Notes: generated by a model from the sequence alone, not told the origin. Shown: positions 57,101 to 62,493, counted from the first letter of the stretch. The stretch is 64,000 nucleotides of DNA from Papio anubis (GCF_008728515.1 NC_044991.1:38396968-38460967), one strand, 5' to 3'. Made by a program: numbers and translations.

Positions 57101-59606
57101 ATAGCATAGTTGAGTAGTTGTGACAGAGACTGTATGGCCTGCAAAGCCAAAAATATTTCACTTTGCCCTTTATAGAAACAGTTTGTGGATGCCTACCTTA
57201 GATTGTAGAATAATTAAGTATGGGCACCCCAAAAGCCCACTTCACTCATGCCTCCATGGCCAGTCTCTGAAATCCTCCTCCTTCACACACTTTCAGCCAC
57301 CTGCTTTTCTGTCTCTTCTTTTTTTATTTTATTTTATTTTATTTATTTTATTTTGAGATGGAGTCTGGCTCTGTCATCCAGGCTGAAGTGCAGTGGCGTA
57401 ATCTCAGCTCACTGCAACCCCCACCTCCTGGTTCAAGCGATTCTCCTGCCTCAGCCTCCGGAGTAGCTGGGGTTACAGGAGCATGCCACCATGCCTGGCT
57501 AATTTTTGCATTTTTAGTAGAGACAGGGTTTCGCCATGTTGGCCAGGCTGGTCTCGAACTCCTGACCTCAAGTGATCTGCTTGCCTTGGCCTCCCAAAGT
57601 GCTGGGATTACAGGCCCGAGCCACCCTGCCTGGCCTCTCCCTTCATTATTCTTGACTGTCCTGGTCCACATTACTCCTGTCCTGGCCCTGCCCTCAACCT
57701 GCCCAATCTCATCAGGCAGGCCCTGTGCAGGGATCAGGCAGGCGGATGGAGAGAACATGCCTGGCTTGTTTCCCACGCAGGTCTCAGCAAGAGTGGACGT
57801 GCCCTACCCTGGGAGGGGGAGCTGGGCAGGGTGTTGCCTAGCTCTGCAGCAACTTCTGTCTTTGGCATTGTTTGCAGCAACGCAAGAGCAGACAATTCAA
57901 CAGGCTGAAAGTGAGGCTTCACAGGAGGTGAGGAAATCCTGATCCTACAGAGCAAAACTAGAGGCAGCAGCTCTGTGTTACGGCCAAGGGATTCTTTGCA
58001 AAGATGAGAAAGCACCGTGCCTTGTTCCCCTGAGCGTGTTCTAGCAGATGTCTTAGTTCTGCCTGTTTCTCCCTGATGAGCAATAAAGAAAGATTCATAT
58101 GTTTTTTAAAAAGTGAGAACAGACAGACTCTGACTGCTAGGAAATTCAAAAATATATTTGGTGCCCAATTCTTATGACATTCCTCAGCTGGCTACTAATG
58201 GGATTTTTCCCTTGCTTCTCCATCTAGTTCTTAGTCTCTATCTTGTGTTGTGCGTGAAGTCTTATTTTATCTGTGACTTACTGTATTTACCCTTTGGAAG
58301 TAGACACTGTACACAAGTGCTATCCTCTATAACTTTGTACTACAGTGAAAATGTTCCATATTCTGCATCATCTAATACGGTAGCCGGTCGAGGCCAGAAA
58401 GCACTTAAAATGTGGCTATGGTAACTGAGGGGCTGAATTTCTAATTTTGTTTGCTTTAATTCTTGTAAATTTAAAGAGCCACATGGGGCAAGAAGCTACT
58501 ATATTGGACAGCACAAGAGATACCAATCACTTTTTTTTTTTTTTGAAACCGATTCTCACTCTGTCGCCCAGACTGGAGTGGAGTGGCACAATCTCTGCTC
58601 ACGGCAACCTCCACTTCCTGTGTTTAAGTGATTCTCCTGCCTCAGCCTCCTGAGTAGCTGGGATTACAGGCATGTGCCACCACACCGGGCTAATTTTTGT
58701 AATTTTAGTAGAGATAGGGTGCCACTGTGTTGCCCAGGCCGGTCTTGAAATCCAGGCCTCAAATGATCTGTCCGCTTTGGCCTCCCAAAGTGCTGGGGTT
58801 ACAGGCATGAGACACTGTGCCCAGCCCCAGTCGCTTTTTTGAGGACCTTTCGCAAGTCGTGGAGTGGTCTGGATAGGACGGACAGTGGTCTTGGATAGAC
58901 AGTAGCTGAGGAAACCATATTAGACTTTGGTCTGTGTGGAAAGCCCAGGGAAAAGAGGACTACAGAGCAGGCAAGTCTGTGGACACAGAACTTTTGAAGG
59001 CTGGGTCCCAAGTTGGATGGCTGGACCCTGGCAGAGCTCCCAGACTCAGAAGGAGAGGAAGGCAGCAGAGGCCACCAAGGATCCCAGACCCAGGCTCATC
59101 CTCAGTGTCTGGGCTCAAGAGGTCAGACCCAGGCTTCTGGCCAGTGGCCCCTACCCGCTACCTAGATGCCCAGTTACTCTGCTGAATCCTTGTACCTCCC
59201 ATGGTAACTGAGCAGATAAAGACAGAAAGACACGCTGTGAAGGGCTCTGTTCCTGGGTTTCCAGAATATTTCTGCATGAAAACCAGTTACACATCAGGAA
59301 ACATGCTCCTTACAAGCTGGGAAGAACTTTCTGGAACTAACTCCAAGTGTTTTTCTTTAAGCCGGCAGCAGTCCTGCCTGCCTCAACCTGCTTCCCGAGG
59401 TTCTGAGTCTTACCCCCGGAGGCTGGGCCTGCAGGACCTCTGCTGCCTCCTCCTCACTCAGACCCAGCTGCAGCCATATGGGGTGGGTGTGGAGAAGCCG
59501 GTCCAAGATGCTGAGCCTGTTGGAGAGGCTGTCATAGCCTGAGTCCCGGGCACAGGTCTTCACGTCCTCTTCCTCGGAATAGCCACCATCCTTGTGTCTT
59601 ACCATG
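14086..59606 (-). CDS. RIN2: RIN2, Ras and Rab interactor 2 (nine exons, residues 54-895)
   Basis: RIN2 is a cytosolic/endosomal guanine nucleotide exchange factor for Rab5-family GTPases that also binds activated Ras. The coding segments are 59414-59606, 55381-55492, 51172-51244, 45326-45417, 40189-41322, 24999-25304, 23042-23173, 18503-18666 and 14086-14409. Their lengths sum to 2,530, which is one base plus 842 codons and a stop, and all eight junctions keep frame. Domain order is SH2 (about 94-195), proline-rich (about 215-420), RIN-homology (about 500-620), VPS9 (about 620-760) and Ras-association (789 to about 880). Numbering adds 53 residues, from memory of the human protein; those residues lie outside the window. 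Recognition rests on near-identity to remembered human RIN2. Apparent differences include G101, P223 and D890 (human S, L and E as I recall). RIN1 and RIN3 are excluded by sequence. Human loss of RIN2 causes the MACS/RIN2 connective-tissue syndrome. Confidence 0.97.
14838..14977 (-). mobile_element. Alu monomer
   Basis: A single reverse arm with a T-rich tail: 'gagatgagatctcactatgt' to 'ccactgtacctggct'. Confidence 0.75.
15738..15768 (-). repeat. Poly-T with Alu scrap
   Basis: A T run followed by 'aagagacagggtct'. It may be the tail end of an old Alu monomer. Confidence 0.5.
15785..15905 (-). mobile_element. MIR fragment
   Basis: 'gaaactgaggcacagagagg' and 'aagtaacttgcccaaagcca' are reverse MIR core. 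Confidence 0.7.
16409..16719 (-). mobile_element. AluJ-like
   Basis: Full reverse element; the body has AluJ-type variants and a GTT-rich linker. It is head-to-head with the next Alu, 41 bp apart. Confidence 0.9.
16761..17063 (+). mobile_element. Alu (AluS-like)
   Basis: Full element from ggccaggcgcagtggctcac to a 20-A tail. It is preceded by its own A-rich target sequence (16745-16760). Confidence 0.93.
17268..17570 (-). mobile_element. AluY-like
   Basis: Reverse element with 'gcaagctccgcctcc' and 'cacgccattctcctgcc'. It abuts the following Alu. Confidence 0.92.
17571..17868 (-). mobile_element. AluS-like
   Basis: Full reverse element directly after the AluY. The AluY probably inserted at the end of this copy or the two share an insertion site. 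Confidence 0.92.
18043..18061 (+). repeat. (GCT)n trinucleotide repeat
   Basis: About six GCT/CTG units in intron 8. Confidence 0.85.
18503..18666 (-). CDS. RIN2: RIN2 coding exon H: residues 734-788, end of VPS9 and linker
   Basis: The exon encodes GGYYLTSAYGALSLIKNFQ and then a basic linker (QWHKRRTTNRTIPSVDDFQ). Tyr736 and Thr739 (YxxT) match the second VPS9 catalytic pair (Rabex-5 Y354/T357, from memory). Acceptor is 'tctgctcttttcag'. Donor is GTGTGC, the least consensus-like donor in this gene model, but the frame joins perfectly to the Ras-association exon. Confidence 0.96.
18991..19289 (-). mobile_element. AluS-like
   Basis: Full reverse element with a (TTG)n tail. Confidence 0.92.
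20036..20072 (+). repeat. (TTTG)n tract
   Basis: TTTG units followed by taaaaaacaaaa, a small inverted repeat with the T-rich side. Confidence 0.75.
22011..22050 (+). repeat. (AAC)n microsatellite
   Basis: About ten AAC units plus flanking A-rich sequence. Confidence 0.9.
22585..22603 (+). repeat. Poly-A tract
   Basis: A run of about 19 A without an Alu body. Confidence 0.8.
22850..22990 (+). mobile_element. Old L1 3' end
   Basis: 'acattgtgaatataccaaat' followed by 'gccactgaattattcactgt' and an A-rich tail match the 3' end of old mammalian L1. Confidence 0.6.
23042..23173 (-). CDS. RIN2: RIN2 coding exon G: residues 690-733, VPS9 catalytic segment
   Basis: The exon encodes RMYGADDFLPVLTYVIAQCD followed by MLELDTEIEYMMELLDPSLLHGE. 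The DxxxP pattern at Asp696/Pro700 matches the VPS9 residues that Rabex-5 uses to engage Rab5 (D313/P317 in Rabex-5, from memory). Acceptor is 'ctactctcag'. Donor is GTAACT, with C instead of the usual G at +5, so it is weaker than the other donors. The exon is 132 bases in symmetrical phase 1. Confidence 0.96.
23740..23960 (+). mobile_element. hAT-type DNA transposon fossil
   Basis: 'cagtggttctcaaatggaga' at one end, 'ttgagaaactgtg' at the other, and an internal 'ccaggggatatctggcactg' fit a known non-autonomous hAT family. I am unsure of its name. Confidence 0.6.
24445..24460. other. Perfect 16-bp palindrome
   Basis: taatgaggcctcatta equals its own reverse complement and holds two inverted TAAT cores. 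No function is demonstrated. Confidence 0.7.
24545..24745 (-). mobile_element. Probable MIR
   Basis: Ends with 'agatttgaactcagactcca', as in reverse MIR; the rest is strongly diverged. Confidence 0.4.
24999..25304 (-). CDS. RIN2: RIN2 coding exon F: residues 588-689, RH region and start of VPS9
   Basis: The exon encodes VVLEKAMHKCILKPLKGH through RVCKLIYTVMENNS, the helical bundle leading into the VPS9 Rab5-GEF domain. Acceptor is 'ctttctttggcag' and donor GTGAGG. It begins with AT, completing Asp588, and ends with one G of Gly690. At 306 bases in symmetrical phase 1 it could be skipped without frameshift, but that would remove a VPS9-supporting helix bundle. Confidence 0.97.
25738..26028 (+). 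mobile_element. Alu
   Basis: Full element missing a few right-arm bases. The target-site duplication is imperfect: gaatactttctgagga (25722-25737) against gatattttctgagga (26029-26043). Confidence 0.93.
26318..26393 (+). repeat. TG-rich imperfect microsatellite
   Basis: Interspersed gtgtgtgcatgta / cgtatgtgtacgtgc units. Confidence 0.85.
26870..27174 (+). mobile_element. Alu
   Basis: Full element with a GAAA-rich tail. Target-site duplication agaaatagttaagtt (26854-26868) against agaaatagttgagtt (27175-27189). Confidence 0.93.
27386..27399 (+). repeat. Poly-T tract
   Basis: A short T run without an Alu body. Confidence 0.7.
27650..27795 (-). mobile_element. MIR
   Basis: Reverse MIR: 'atctaagtgctttacttcac' to 'agagaaactgaggctcagag'. 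Confidence 0.7.
28010..28500 (+). mobile_element. Old L1 3' region
   Basis: Sense phrases 'gttggaaataacccaaaggc', 'aacaacatggatgaatctca' and 'atgctgtgtgaaagaaccca', ending in 'aaacctcaataaa'. Confidence 0.7.
29275..29435 (-). mobile_element. MIR
   Basis: Reverse MIR: 'tttcacagatgaggaaaccg' and 'gagccaggacttgaaccca'. Confidence 0.7.
29543..29842 (-). mobile_element. Young AluY
   Basis: Very close to the AluY consensus with an uninterrupted 31-T tail. Target-site duplication gagtatatgctttt at 29533-29546 and 29844-29857. A 12-base internal deletion joins 'ttcaccgt' to 'ggtctcgatctc'. Confidence 0.95.
29873..30013 (-). mobile_element. Alu left monomer (FLAM type)
   Basis: Reverse single left arm with a GTT-rich tail: 'ggggtctcactatgttgccc' to 'acaccattcctaac'. 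Confidence 0.8.
30748..30821. mobile_element. Tigger-like DNA transposon, first part
   Basis: 'gcttcataatgatgtgttttg' (first bases) and 'atgccagggtggtcccgtaa' match one end of a non-autonomous TcMar-Tigger element. It continues after the inserted Alu. Confidence 0.6.
30822..31153 (-). mobile_element. Alu with (TTTA)n tail inserted in Tigger-like element
   Basis: Full reverse Alu with about eleven TTTA units at 30824-30866. The flanks 'cccgtaagattc' and 'ccccataagattc' are the duplicated target. Confidence 0.92.
31154..31440. mobile_element. Tigger-like DNA transposon, second part
   Basis: 'accgtatttttaccgttcct', 'agcctaggagcagtagactg' and the end 'aaacaacacatgattgca' continue the element interrupted by the Alu. 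Confidence 0.65.
31457..31583 (-). mobile_element. L1 (L1PA-like), inverted 5' segment
   Basis: Antisense L1 3' sequence: 'tgagtgagaacatgggggtt' and 'gatggtttccagcttcatc'. It is joined at 31583/31584 to the sense 3' end of the same element. Confidence 0.88.
31584..31750 (+). mobile_element. L1 (L1PA-like), sense 3' end
   Basis: Sense 3' UTR: 'gagttaatgggtgcagcaaa', 'gcacatgtatacatatgta' and 'ctagaacttaaagtacaat'. Flanking duplication taaaaatgtacaggt (31442-31456) against taaaaattgtacaggt (31752-31767). Confidence 0.92.
31768..31975 (+). mobile_element. Older L1 3' end
   Basis: 'ttacctattgggttacaatg', 'caggtgatgggtataccaga' and 'gcacgtgtacctcctaaata' are an older primate L1 3' end. Confidence 0.8.
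32125..32310 (-). mobile_element. MIR
   Basis: Reverse MIR: 'tttattgggcatttatttca', 'attacctcattaaccctcac' and 'attttacagatggccatgag'. Confidence 0.65.
32985..33105 (-). mobile_element. MIR fragment
   Basis: 'gcaactgaggcacagagata' and 'cagcagagtcagggcttcag' follow reverse MIR. Confidence 0.55.
33335..33425 (+). mobile_element. MIR fragment
   Basis: 'cagcctcagcttcctcatct' then 'gtaaaatggggcc' is sense MIR core. Confidence 0.65.
34495..34605 (+). mobile_element. MIR fragment
   Basis: 'tttggtttcttcatctatag' and 'cggaggattaaaggggattc' follow sense MIR. Confidence 0.5.
35580..35891 (-). mobile_element. Alu
   Basis: Full reverse Alu with a (TTTG)n tail. Approximate duplication 'cagaagagct' / 'cagaatagct'. 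It is head-to-head with the AluY 34 bp away. Confidence 0.93.
35926..36187 (+). mobile_element. AluY of Old World monkey type, no 3' end or A tail
   Basis: Near-consensus from ggccgggcgcggtggctcaa to 'cagcctgggcgac', where it stops without the last ~20 bases and poly-A. Flanked by perfect 9-base repeats ataacccag (35917-35925 and 36188-36196). Confidence 0.92.
36294..36319 (+). repeat. (CAAAAA)n tract
   Basis: Four imperfect units. Confidence 0.8.
37770..37788 (+). repeat. Poly-T tract
   Basis: A run of about 19 T, no Alu body. Confidence 0.75.
39107..39156 (+). repeat. (GA)n microsatellite
   Basis: About 13 consecutive GA units inside a longer purine tract, in intron 5. Confidence 0.9.
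40189..41322 (-). CDS. RIN2: RIN2 large coding exon E: residues 210-587, proline-rich and RIN-homology region
   Basis: A 1,134-base exon, open throughout. Acceptor 'aatgactttcag' has a weak pyrimidine tract; donor is GTAAGTAT. It encodes KPPNPPPPHRP (219-229), SPPPRPPPP (306-314) and PIPPPRLKK (355-363), which are candidate SH3-ligand motifs. A serine-rich patch (SISTSSSDS, about 433-441), an acidic stretch (about 461-471), a basic KSKKKR (478-483) and the start of the RIN-homology region (from about 500) follow. The exon is much richer in CpG than the neighbouring introns. Phase is 1 at both ends, so its removal would keep frame and delete the proline-rich part. Confidence 0.97.
40200..41110. 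other. CpG-rich segment over RIN2 exon E
   Basis: Dense CpG dinucleotides, strongest at 40600-41070 (for example the GGCCGGCC-rich stretch near 40800), contrast with CpG-poor intron on both sides. It resembles an intragenic CpG island. Confidence 0.7.
42171..42488 (-). mobile_element. Alu with internal duplication
   Basis: Reverse Alu in which 'gacggagtctggttctgtcg' recurs about 30 bases later as 'gacggagtctggctctgttg'. The flanks 'ggataggttattc' and 'ggaataggtattc' mark the target. Confidence 0.9.
42680..42947. mobile_element. DNA-transposon fossil, first part
   Basis: 'tgcactgtccaagaaagcca' and 'gtgactattgagtacttgca' match the same family as 8797. It is interrupted by the AluY at 42948. 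Confidence 0.55.
42948..43235 (+). mobile_element. 5'-truncated AluY with clear duplication
   Basis: Starts at 'tgggaggccaaggcaggcgg'. Perfect 15-base flanks ataaaatacacattg at 42933-42947 and 43236-43250. The tail is (AAATA)n. Confidence 0.95.
43251..43415. mobile_element. DNA-transposon fossil, second part
   Basis: 'ttttatattggctacatgta' and 'tgtgtggctactggaaaatt' continue the element split by the AluY. Confidence 0.5.
43631..43705 (+). mobile_element. L2/MIR-type 3' end
   Basis: 'gggcacagtgtctgccacaa' and 'aaatattagtttgatgaac' resemble the common L2/MIR tail. Confidence 0.45.
44221..44527 (+). mobile_element. Alu
   Basis: Full element with moderate divergence and a 25-A tail. Confidence 0.92.
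45326..45417 (-). CDS. RIN2: RIN2 coding exon D: residues 179-209, end of SH2
   Basis: A 92-base exon with acceptor 'ctttttctgaacaatcag' and donor GTAAGTG. It encodes DVLPFTLKLPYAIS, which ends the SH2 domain, and then an acidic-amphipathic stretch (AKSEAQLEELAQMG). It ends one base into Asn210, and the next exon supplies AT to complete AAT. Confidence 0.95.
46417..46446 (+). repeat. (TGAA)n microsatellite
   Basis: Seven TGAA units. Confidence 0.9.
46545..46940 (+). mobile_element. Ancient interspersed repeat (L2-like, name uncertain)
   Basis: 'gatgtgccagacattgcatc', 'cttccaggcagcatgagcag' and 'gcaaaggccctggggtgggg' belong to a very old mammalian repeat family. Confidence 0.5.
47161..47180 (+). 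repeat. Poly-A tract
   Basis: A 19- to 20-base A run. Confidence 0.8.
47773..47827 (+). repeat. (CA)n microsatellite
   Basis: Interrupted CA units with CACG steps. Confidence 0.88.
48015..48210 (-). mobile_element. MIR
   Basis: Reverse MIR core: 'gtgatttccccattctgtgg' and 'gtgagggtcgaaacccaga'. A second MIR follows in the opposite orientation. Confidence 0.6.
48225..48425 (+). mobile_element. MIR
   Basis: Sense MIR: 'ggcctgagttcaactcccac', 'tgtcacttactgattgaatg' and 'gttgccatgaggattagaaa'. Confidence 0.7.
48478..48600 (+). mobile_element. MER20-like hAT fossil
   Basis: 'gctggaaatgcaaaatctca' and 'ccaccccagacccactgaac' are typical of this family. Confidence 0.6.
49020..49110 (-). mobile_element. 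Possible MIR fragment
   Basis: 'catatactttatctccttgg' resembles the reverse MIR core; the rest is weak. Confidence 0.35.
49331..49348 (+). repeat. Short (GT)n
   Basis: Eight GT units. Confidence 0.8.
49621..49911 (+). mobile_element. Alu
   Basis: Full element with a small left-arm deletion ('ctgtaagcac'). Duplicated target aaagagcttagtggctcc (49603-49620) against aaagagcgtagtgcctcc (49912-49929). Confidence 0.93.
50320..50639 (+). mobile_element. Alu
   Basis: Full element. Target 'attctgattttgg' before and 'aatctgattttgg' after; the tail is GGAAA-rich. Confidence 0.93.
50849..50898 (+). repeat. (GT)n microsatellite
   Basis: GT units with gcatgtgtgcac interruptions. Confidence 0.88.
51172..51244 (-). 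CDS. RIN2: RIN2 coding exon C: residues 155-178, SH2 middle
   Basis: A 73-base exon with acceptor 'ctcttttccag' and donor GTAAGG. It encodes FSLEGSGISFADLFRLIAFY and the following CIS. ISFADLFRLIAFY corresponds to the second SH2 helix. It begins two bases into Thr155 and ends two bases into Arg179. Its length is not a multiple of three, so skipping it would shift the frame. Confidence 0.95.
51796..51945 (+). mobile_element. Alu left monomer with CT-rich tail
   Basis: Left arm only, ending 'gtgagacaacatctct', then a (CT)n / T-rich tract. Confidence 0.8.
52044..52337 (+). mobile_element. Alu
   Basis: Full element, slightly shortened right arm. The duplicated target is probably agaagaca (52030-52037 and 52338-52345). 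Confidence 0.9.
52577..52863 (-). mobile_element. Alu
   Basis: Full reverse element. Target gcttatttgctttg (from 52563) against gcttatttactttt (from 52864). It is tail-to-tail with the preceding Alu. Confidence 0.92.
52995..53150 (+). mobile_element. MIR
   Basis: Sense MIR: 'ccaagccttggttttctcat' then 'ctggaaaatggac'. Confidence 0.65.
53219..53472 (-). mobile_element. Alu, 5' truncated
   Basis: Reverse Alu ending at 'acctcagcctcc', so the last ~45 bases of the Alu head are absent. The flanks 'ctgaatattt' and 'ctgaatgttt' mark the target. Confidence 0.9.
53884..54167 (-). mobile_element. Alu, diverged
   Basis: Reverse element with a shortened left part ('ctcactgcacttaagtgatc') and a T-rich linker. 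Confidence 0.88.
55110..55320 (-). mobile_element. MIR
   Basis: Reverse MIR ('atgagaaaactgaggctcct'), close to exon B (60 bp from its donor side). Confidence 0.6.
55381..55492 (-). CDS. RIN2: RIN2 coding exon B: residues 118-154, SH2 core
   Basis: The exon begins in phase 0 with IFLVHKS, the equivalent of the SH2 FLVRES strand, and ends one base into the codon for Thr155 before donor GTAAGTG. The acceptor is 'ttttccctccactag'. His122 occupies the position of the phosphotyrosine-binding arginine (betaB5) of ordinary SH2 domains, so classical phosphotyrosine binding is doubtful. The remainder (KVLSLRLPCEFG...) is the central sheet and following loop. Confidence 0.96.
56975..57195 (+). mobile_element. 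hAT-Charlie-like fossil
   Basis: 'caggggttggcaaagtctgg', 'gtctatggctgcttttgcat' and 'gcaaagccaaaaatatttca' match a common MER1-group element. Confidence 0.75.
57319..57635 (-). mobile_element. Alu with (TTTTA)n tail
   Basis: Full reverse element, pentamer tail at 57321-57355. Confidence 0.92.
58375..58520. mobile_element. DNA-transposon fossil ('ctatattggacagc' type)
   Basis: Ends with 'gaagctactatattggacag', the complement of the terminus seen at 8797. The Alu follows closely. Confidence 0.6.
58530..58826 (-). mobile_element. Alu
   Basis: Full reverse element. The flanks 'caatcactttttt' and 'cagtcgctttttt' mark the target. Confidence 0.92.
59414..59606 (-). CDS. RIN2: RIN2 coding exon A: residues 54-117, linker and start of SH2
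   Basis: The exon opens with a single C that completes a serine codon, followed by ATG (Met54), and ends with CCT CCG GGG before donor GTAAGA. The acceptor is preceded by 'ttctctttctcctag'. It encodes an acidic linker (GGYSEEED), a YDSL segment and the HPIWLQL start of the SH2 domain. Met54 is the first in-frame ATG here. It could serve as the start in a shorter isoform, but the splice acceptor just before it and the known longer protein argue that it is internal. Residue 101 is Gly; I remember Ser in human. Confidence 0.96.
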
Positions 59607-59734
59607 CTAGGAGAAAGAGAAGTGGCAGGGTCAGCGGGCTACAGTACCATTTCCCTAATGAGGAGACCGTCCCTACAAGTTCATAGGCCAGGCTTGCCAC
59701 CGCACATACCCCATCTTGTGATTGCCCCCTTAAT

Positions 59735-59800
59735 CATCTTCTCTTCCAGACTGAAAGCTTTCTGAGGGCAGACACATTGTTTTATTTTACCCTATATCTC
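59735..59800 (+). mobile_element. L2-type fragment
   Basis: 'agactgaaagctttctgagg' and 'gcagacacattgttttattt' resemble the L2 3' region. Confidence 0.5.
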
Positions 59801-59921
59801 TAATATTAAAAAGAACACTTTGCACTGGACAGACCTGACCTTCTATTTCTAACCCCATTTTCAAAAGTTCTAAGCATCCGAAATGCCGTTTATTCAGGCT
59901 TTGTCTTCTGACATAAAACAT

Positions 59922-60225
59922 ATCTTTTTTTTTTCTTTTTTTTTGAGATGGAGTCTCATTCTGTTGCCCAGGCTGGAGTGCAGTGGTGCGATCTGGGCTC
60001 ACTGCAACCTCCGTCTCCTGTGTTCAAGTGATTCTCCTGCCTCAGCCTCCCAAGTAGCAGGGATGACAGGCACCCGCCACCATGCCCGGCTAATTTTTGT
60101 ATTTTTAATAGAGATGGGGTTTCGCCATGTTGGCCAGGCTGGTCTTGAACTCCTGACCTCAGATGGTCCGTCCACCTCAGCCTCCCAAAGTGCTGGGATT
60201 ACAGGCGTGAGCCACCCCGCCTGGC
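59922..60225 (-). mobile_element. Alu with perfect 13-bp target duplication
   Basis: Full reverse element. tgacataaaacat is repeated exactly at 59909-59921 and 60226-60238. Confidence 0.95.
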
Positions 60226-60479
60226 TGACATAAAACATTTCTAACTTTGAGAACAGAACCCTAAATGTGAAATAGCATAGATGGCAACCGTGAGATCCTA
60301 ATGCTCAGTAGCATTTCTCATAAGCACAGCCATGCCCCAGTCTAAAGGCAAATGCACTCACACAGATTTATTTTGTACCTGAATGATTGGATTTTATTTC
60401 TTCTCACAAATCTAAGCATTTTTATTACTGACATTATTTATAATAAAACTTCACAGAGGAGTGATGCTGTGCTATTTGT

Positions 60480-60564
60480 AAAATCATGTCGACATTCTTT
60501 ATAATAACTAAGACGTGGAAACAACCCAAATGTCTGTCAGTTGATGAGTGGATGAACAAAATGT
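60480..60564 (+). mobile_element. Old L1 3' region, first part
   Basis: 'gtggaaacaacccaaatgtc' and 'gatgagtggatgaacaaaat' are sense L1, interrupted by an Alu. Confidence 0.75.
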
Positions 60565-60865
60565 GGCTGAGCATGGCGGCTCACGCCCGTAATCCCAGCA
60601 CTTTGGGAGGTTGAGGCGGACAGATCACTTGAGCCCAGGAGTTCGAAGCCAGCCTGTGGAACATGGCGAAATCCCATTTCTACTAAAAATACACAAATCA
60701 GCCAGGTGTGGTCAGGTGCACCCGTAGTCCCAGCTACTCAGGAGGGTGAGGTGGGAGGATCGCTTGAGCCTGGGAAGTTAAGGCTGAAGTGAACCATGAT
60801 CCCACCAGTGCACTCCAGCCTGGACAACAGGAGTGAGACCCTGTCTCAAAAAAAGAAAAAAAAAA
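60565..60865 (+). mobile_element. Alu inserted in L1
   Basis: Full, moderately diverged element within the L1 sequence. Confidence 0.9.
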
Positions 60866-61262
60866 GTAATCTATTCTTACAATGGAATATTATTCAGCCA
60901 AAAAAAGGAATAGAGCACGGATGCATGCTGCAACATGGATAAACTTGGAAAGCATTATGTTCAGTGACAGAAGCCAGAAGTATAAGGCCACATACTGAAT
61001 GACTATTTACATGAAATATCCAGAACGGGCAAATCTACAGAGACACAAAGTAGATTAGTGGGTGCCAGAGAATGAGGGAGAGAAAAGAGAATGGGGAGTG
61101 ACTGCAAACAGGTACCGGTTTCTTTCTTCTGGGGTGATGGAAGTGTTCTGGTATTAGACAGTGGTAACAATTGCACAATGTGTGAATATACTAAAAACCC
61201 ATGAATCATACACGTTAAAAGGGTGAATTTTATGGTATGTGAATTATATCTTAATGACCAAA
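60866..61262 (+). mobile_element. Old L1 3' region, second part
   Basis: Continues as 'caatggaatattattcagcc', 'gcaacatggataaacttgga' and the 3' end 'gtgaattatatcttaatgac'. Confidence 0.78.
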
Positions 61263-61299
61263 CCATACTGACATCCTTTTGGTGCCAATACTGGTTCTG

Positions 61300-61420
61300 T
61301 CAGTGAGTGTTTAATTCCCATTTCACTAATGAGAAGACTGAAGCCTAAGAAGTTACTGAGCTGCCCTGAGTGATAACAGCCTTGAAACAGCAGAGCTAGA
61401 AATTACACATACTCTGATAA
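61300..61420 (-). mobile_element. MIR fragment
   Basis: 'cccatttcactaatgagaag' and 'agcagagctagaaatt' are reverse MIR-like. Confidence 0.5.
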
Positions 61421-61442
61421 TTTATCCAACATGTGGGTTCCA

Positions 61443-61527
61443 AGTCAGGTCAGGGACACAGGAGTGAGGGGACAGAGGTCAGGTCAGGTCAGGGACACAG
61501 GGGTGAGGGGCACAGAGGTCAAGGACA
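61443..61527 (+). repeat. Two-copy tandem duplication (~42 bp) with AGGTCA repeats
   Basis: 'aggtcagggacacaggagtg' recurs as 'aggtcagggacacaggggtg' about 43 bases later. AGGTC pentamers precede each copy. Confidence 0.85.
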
Positions 61528-61539
61528 CTGGGCAGTTTG

Positions 61540-61740
61540 TATCCATGTAGTGGCTGTTGTGTGCCAAGCCCTTTACCTACCTTCTCTCATTTACTCCTCT
61601 CGACAGCCCTGAACCACAGGCACCATGATCCCAGTTTTACAGAGAACTAGGAGGCTGAGCCTAGGTCAGGACCTTGCTCAAGGTCAAGCCCCTCGTTAGA
61701 GGGAGGGGCTGACATTCCCATCCAAGGCAGCTTCGCTCTG
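61540..61740 (-). mobile_element. MIR
   Basis: Reverse MIR: 'tctctcatttactcctctcg', 'cccagttttacagagaacta' and 'gaccttgctcaaggtcaag'. Confidence 0.65.
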
Positions 61741-62449
61741 GGTTCTCTCCCCCTTTACCAAACTCAGAACTGACACTTTCCCTGGCTCTCAAGGAGCAGG
61801 TCATCAAGCCCTATCCTGGGGCAGCCAAGGGACACCAGACCTAACCATTCATGTCCAAACAAGCAGGTTTAGCTTGGGGTACATATGGTCTTCAATCCTC
61901 TAAACCCAAAGGAACTCAACTGTGTGATCTAGATAATGTCTTTAGCACTGAGAAGGATGGATAATGAAACCGAAAGCATGATGAGAGTTATAAAAAGGAA
62001 ATTAAAGAAAGGAAGTGTGATAGTTCCACATGGACAACTCTACTCCTAAGAGGTGGGACTGAATTTAGAAGAAGCCAACCTATGCCGATCATTTTTGGGT
62101 GTGCAGACTCAATAATAATACCCAGTGTTGGCATGTGGCCTGGCCAGAGACCCCATCCTAACTTCTCTCCATCACCTTCGTGACTGTCTGCAGGCCTGAG
62201 GAATCTCACTCATTCATTCAAGATTTATCTTTTTATTTCTTCTCAAACATATGAACGCTTTGCTCAACTTCTGCTACAAGTTTCCAGGTAGGAGACTCTG
62301 CGCCAAAAAGAATAGTTTCTCCTTCTGCAAATGCCATTCCAGCACCTGCAGGTATTAGGAAGTGAATATTTGCAGTTAAAAAAAACATACTCTTCAAAGT
62401 AAAGCTGGTGTTAAGATTCCTTTCATAGAAGCAAAAGAGCCAGCTTTAG

Positions 62450-62493
62450 ACAAGTGATTCTCAACCCTGGCTGCTGATAAAAATCACCTAAAA
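62450..62493 (+). mobile_element. MER5A-like hAT fossil, first half
   Basis: 'gtgattctcaaccctggctg' and 'aaaaatcacct' are one end of a MER5A-type element; the other end is at 63412. Confidence 0.65.

Larger units (their letters stand above)
55493..59413 (-). other. RIN2: RIN2 intron 1 of this window (between exons A and B)
   Basis: The intron carries Alus at 57319-57635 and 58530-58826 and two hAT-type fossils (56975-57195 and 58375-58520). 55495-56970, 57640-58370 and 58830-59410 appear unique. Confidence 0.9.

Noticed and set aside
57358..57942. 194-codon plus-strand frame
   Set aside because: The first half is a reverse Alu read through; the rest has no recognisable family. Treated as chance.
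59605..59606. Met54 as the start codon of the protein
   Set aside because: A good splice acceptor ends immediately before it and the phase requires one base from this exon to complete the previous codon, so it is internal in the main isoform. A shorter isoform cannot be excluded.
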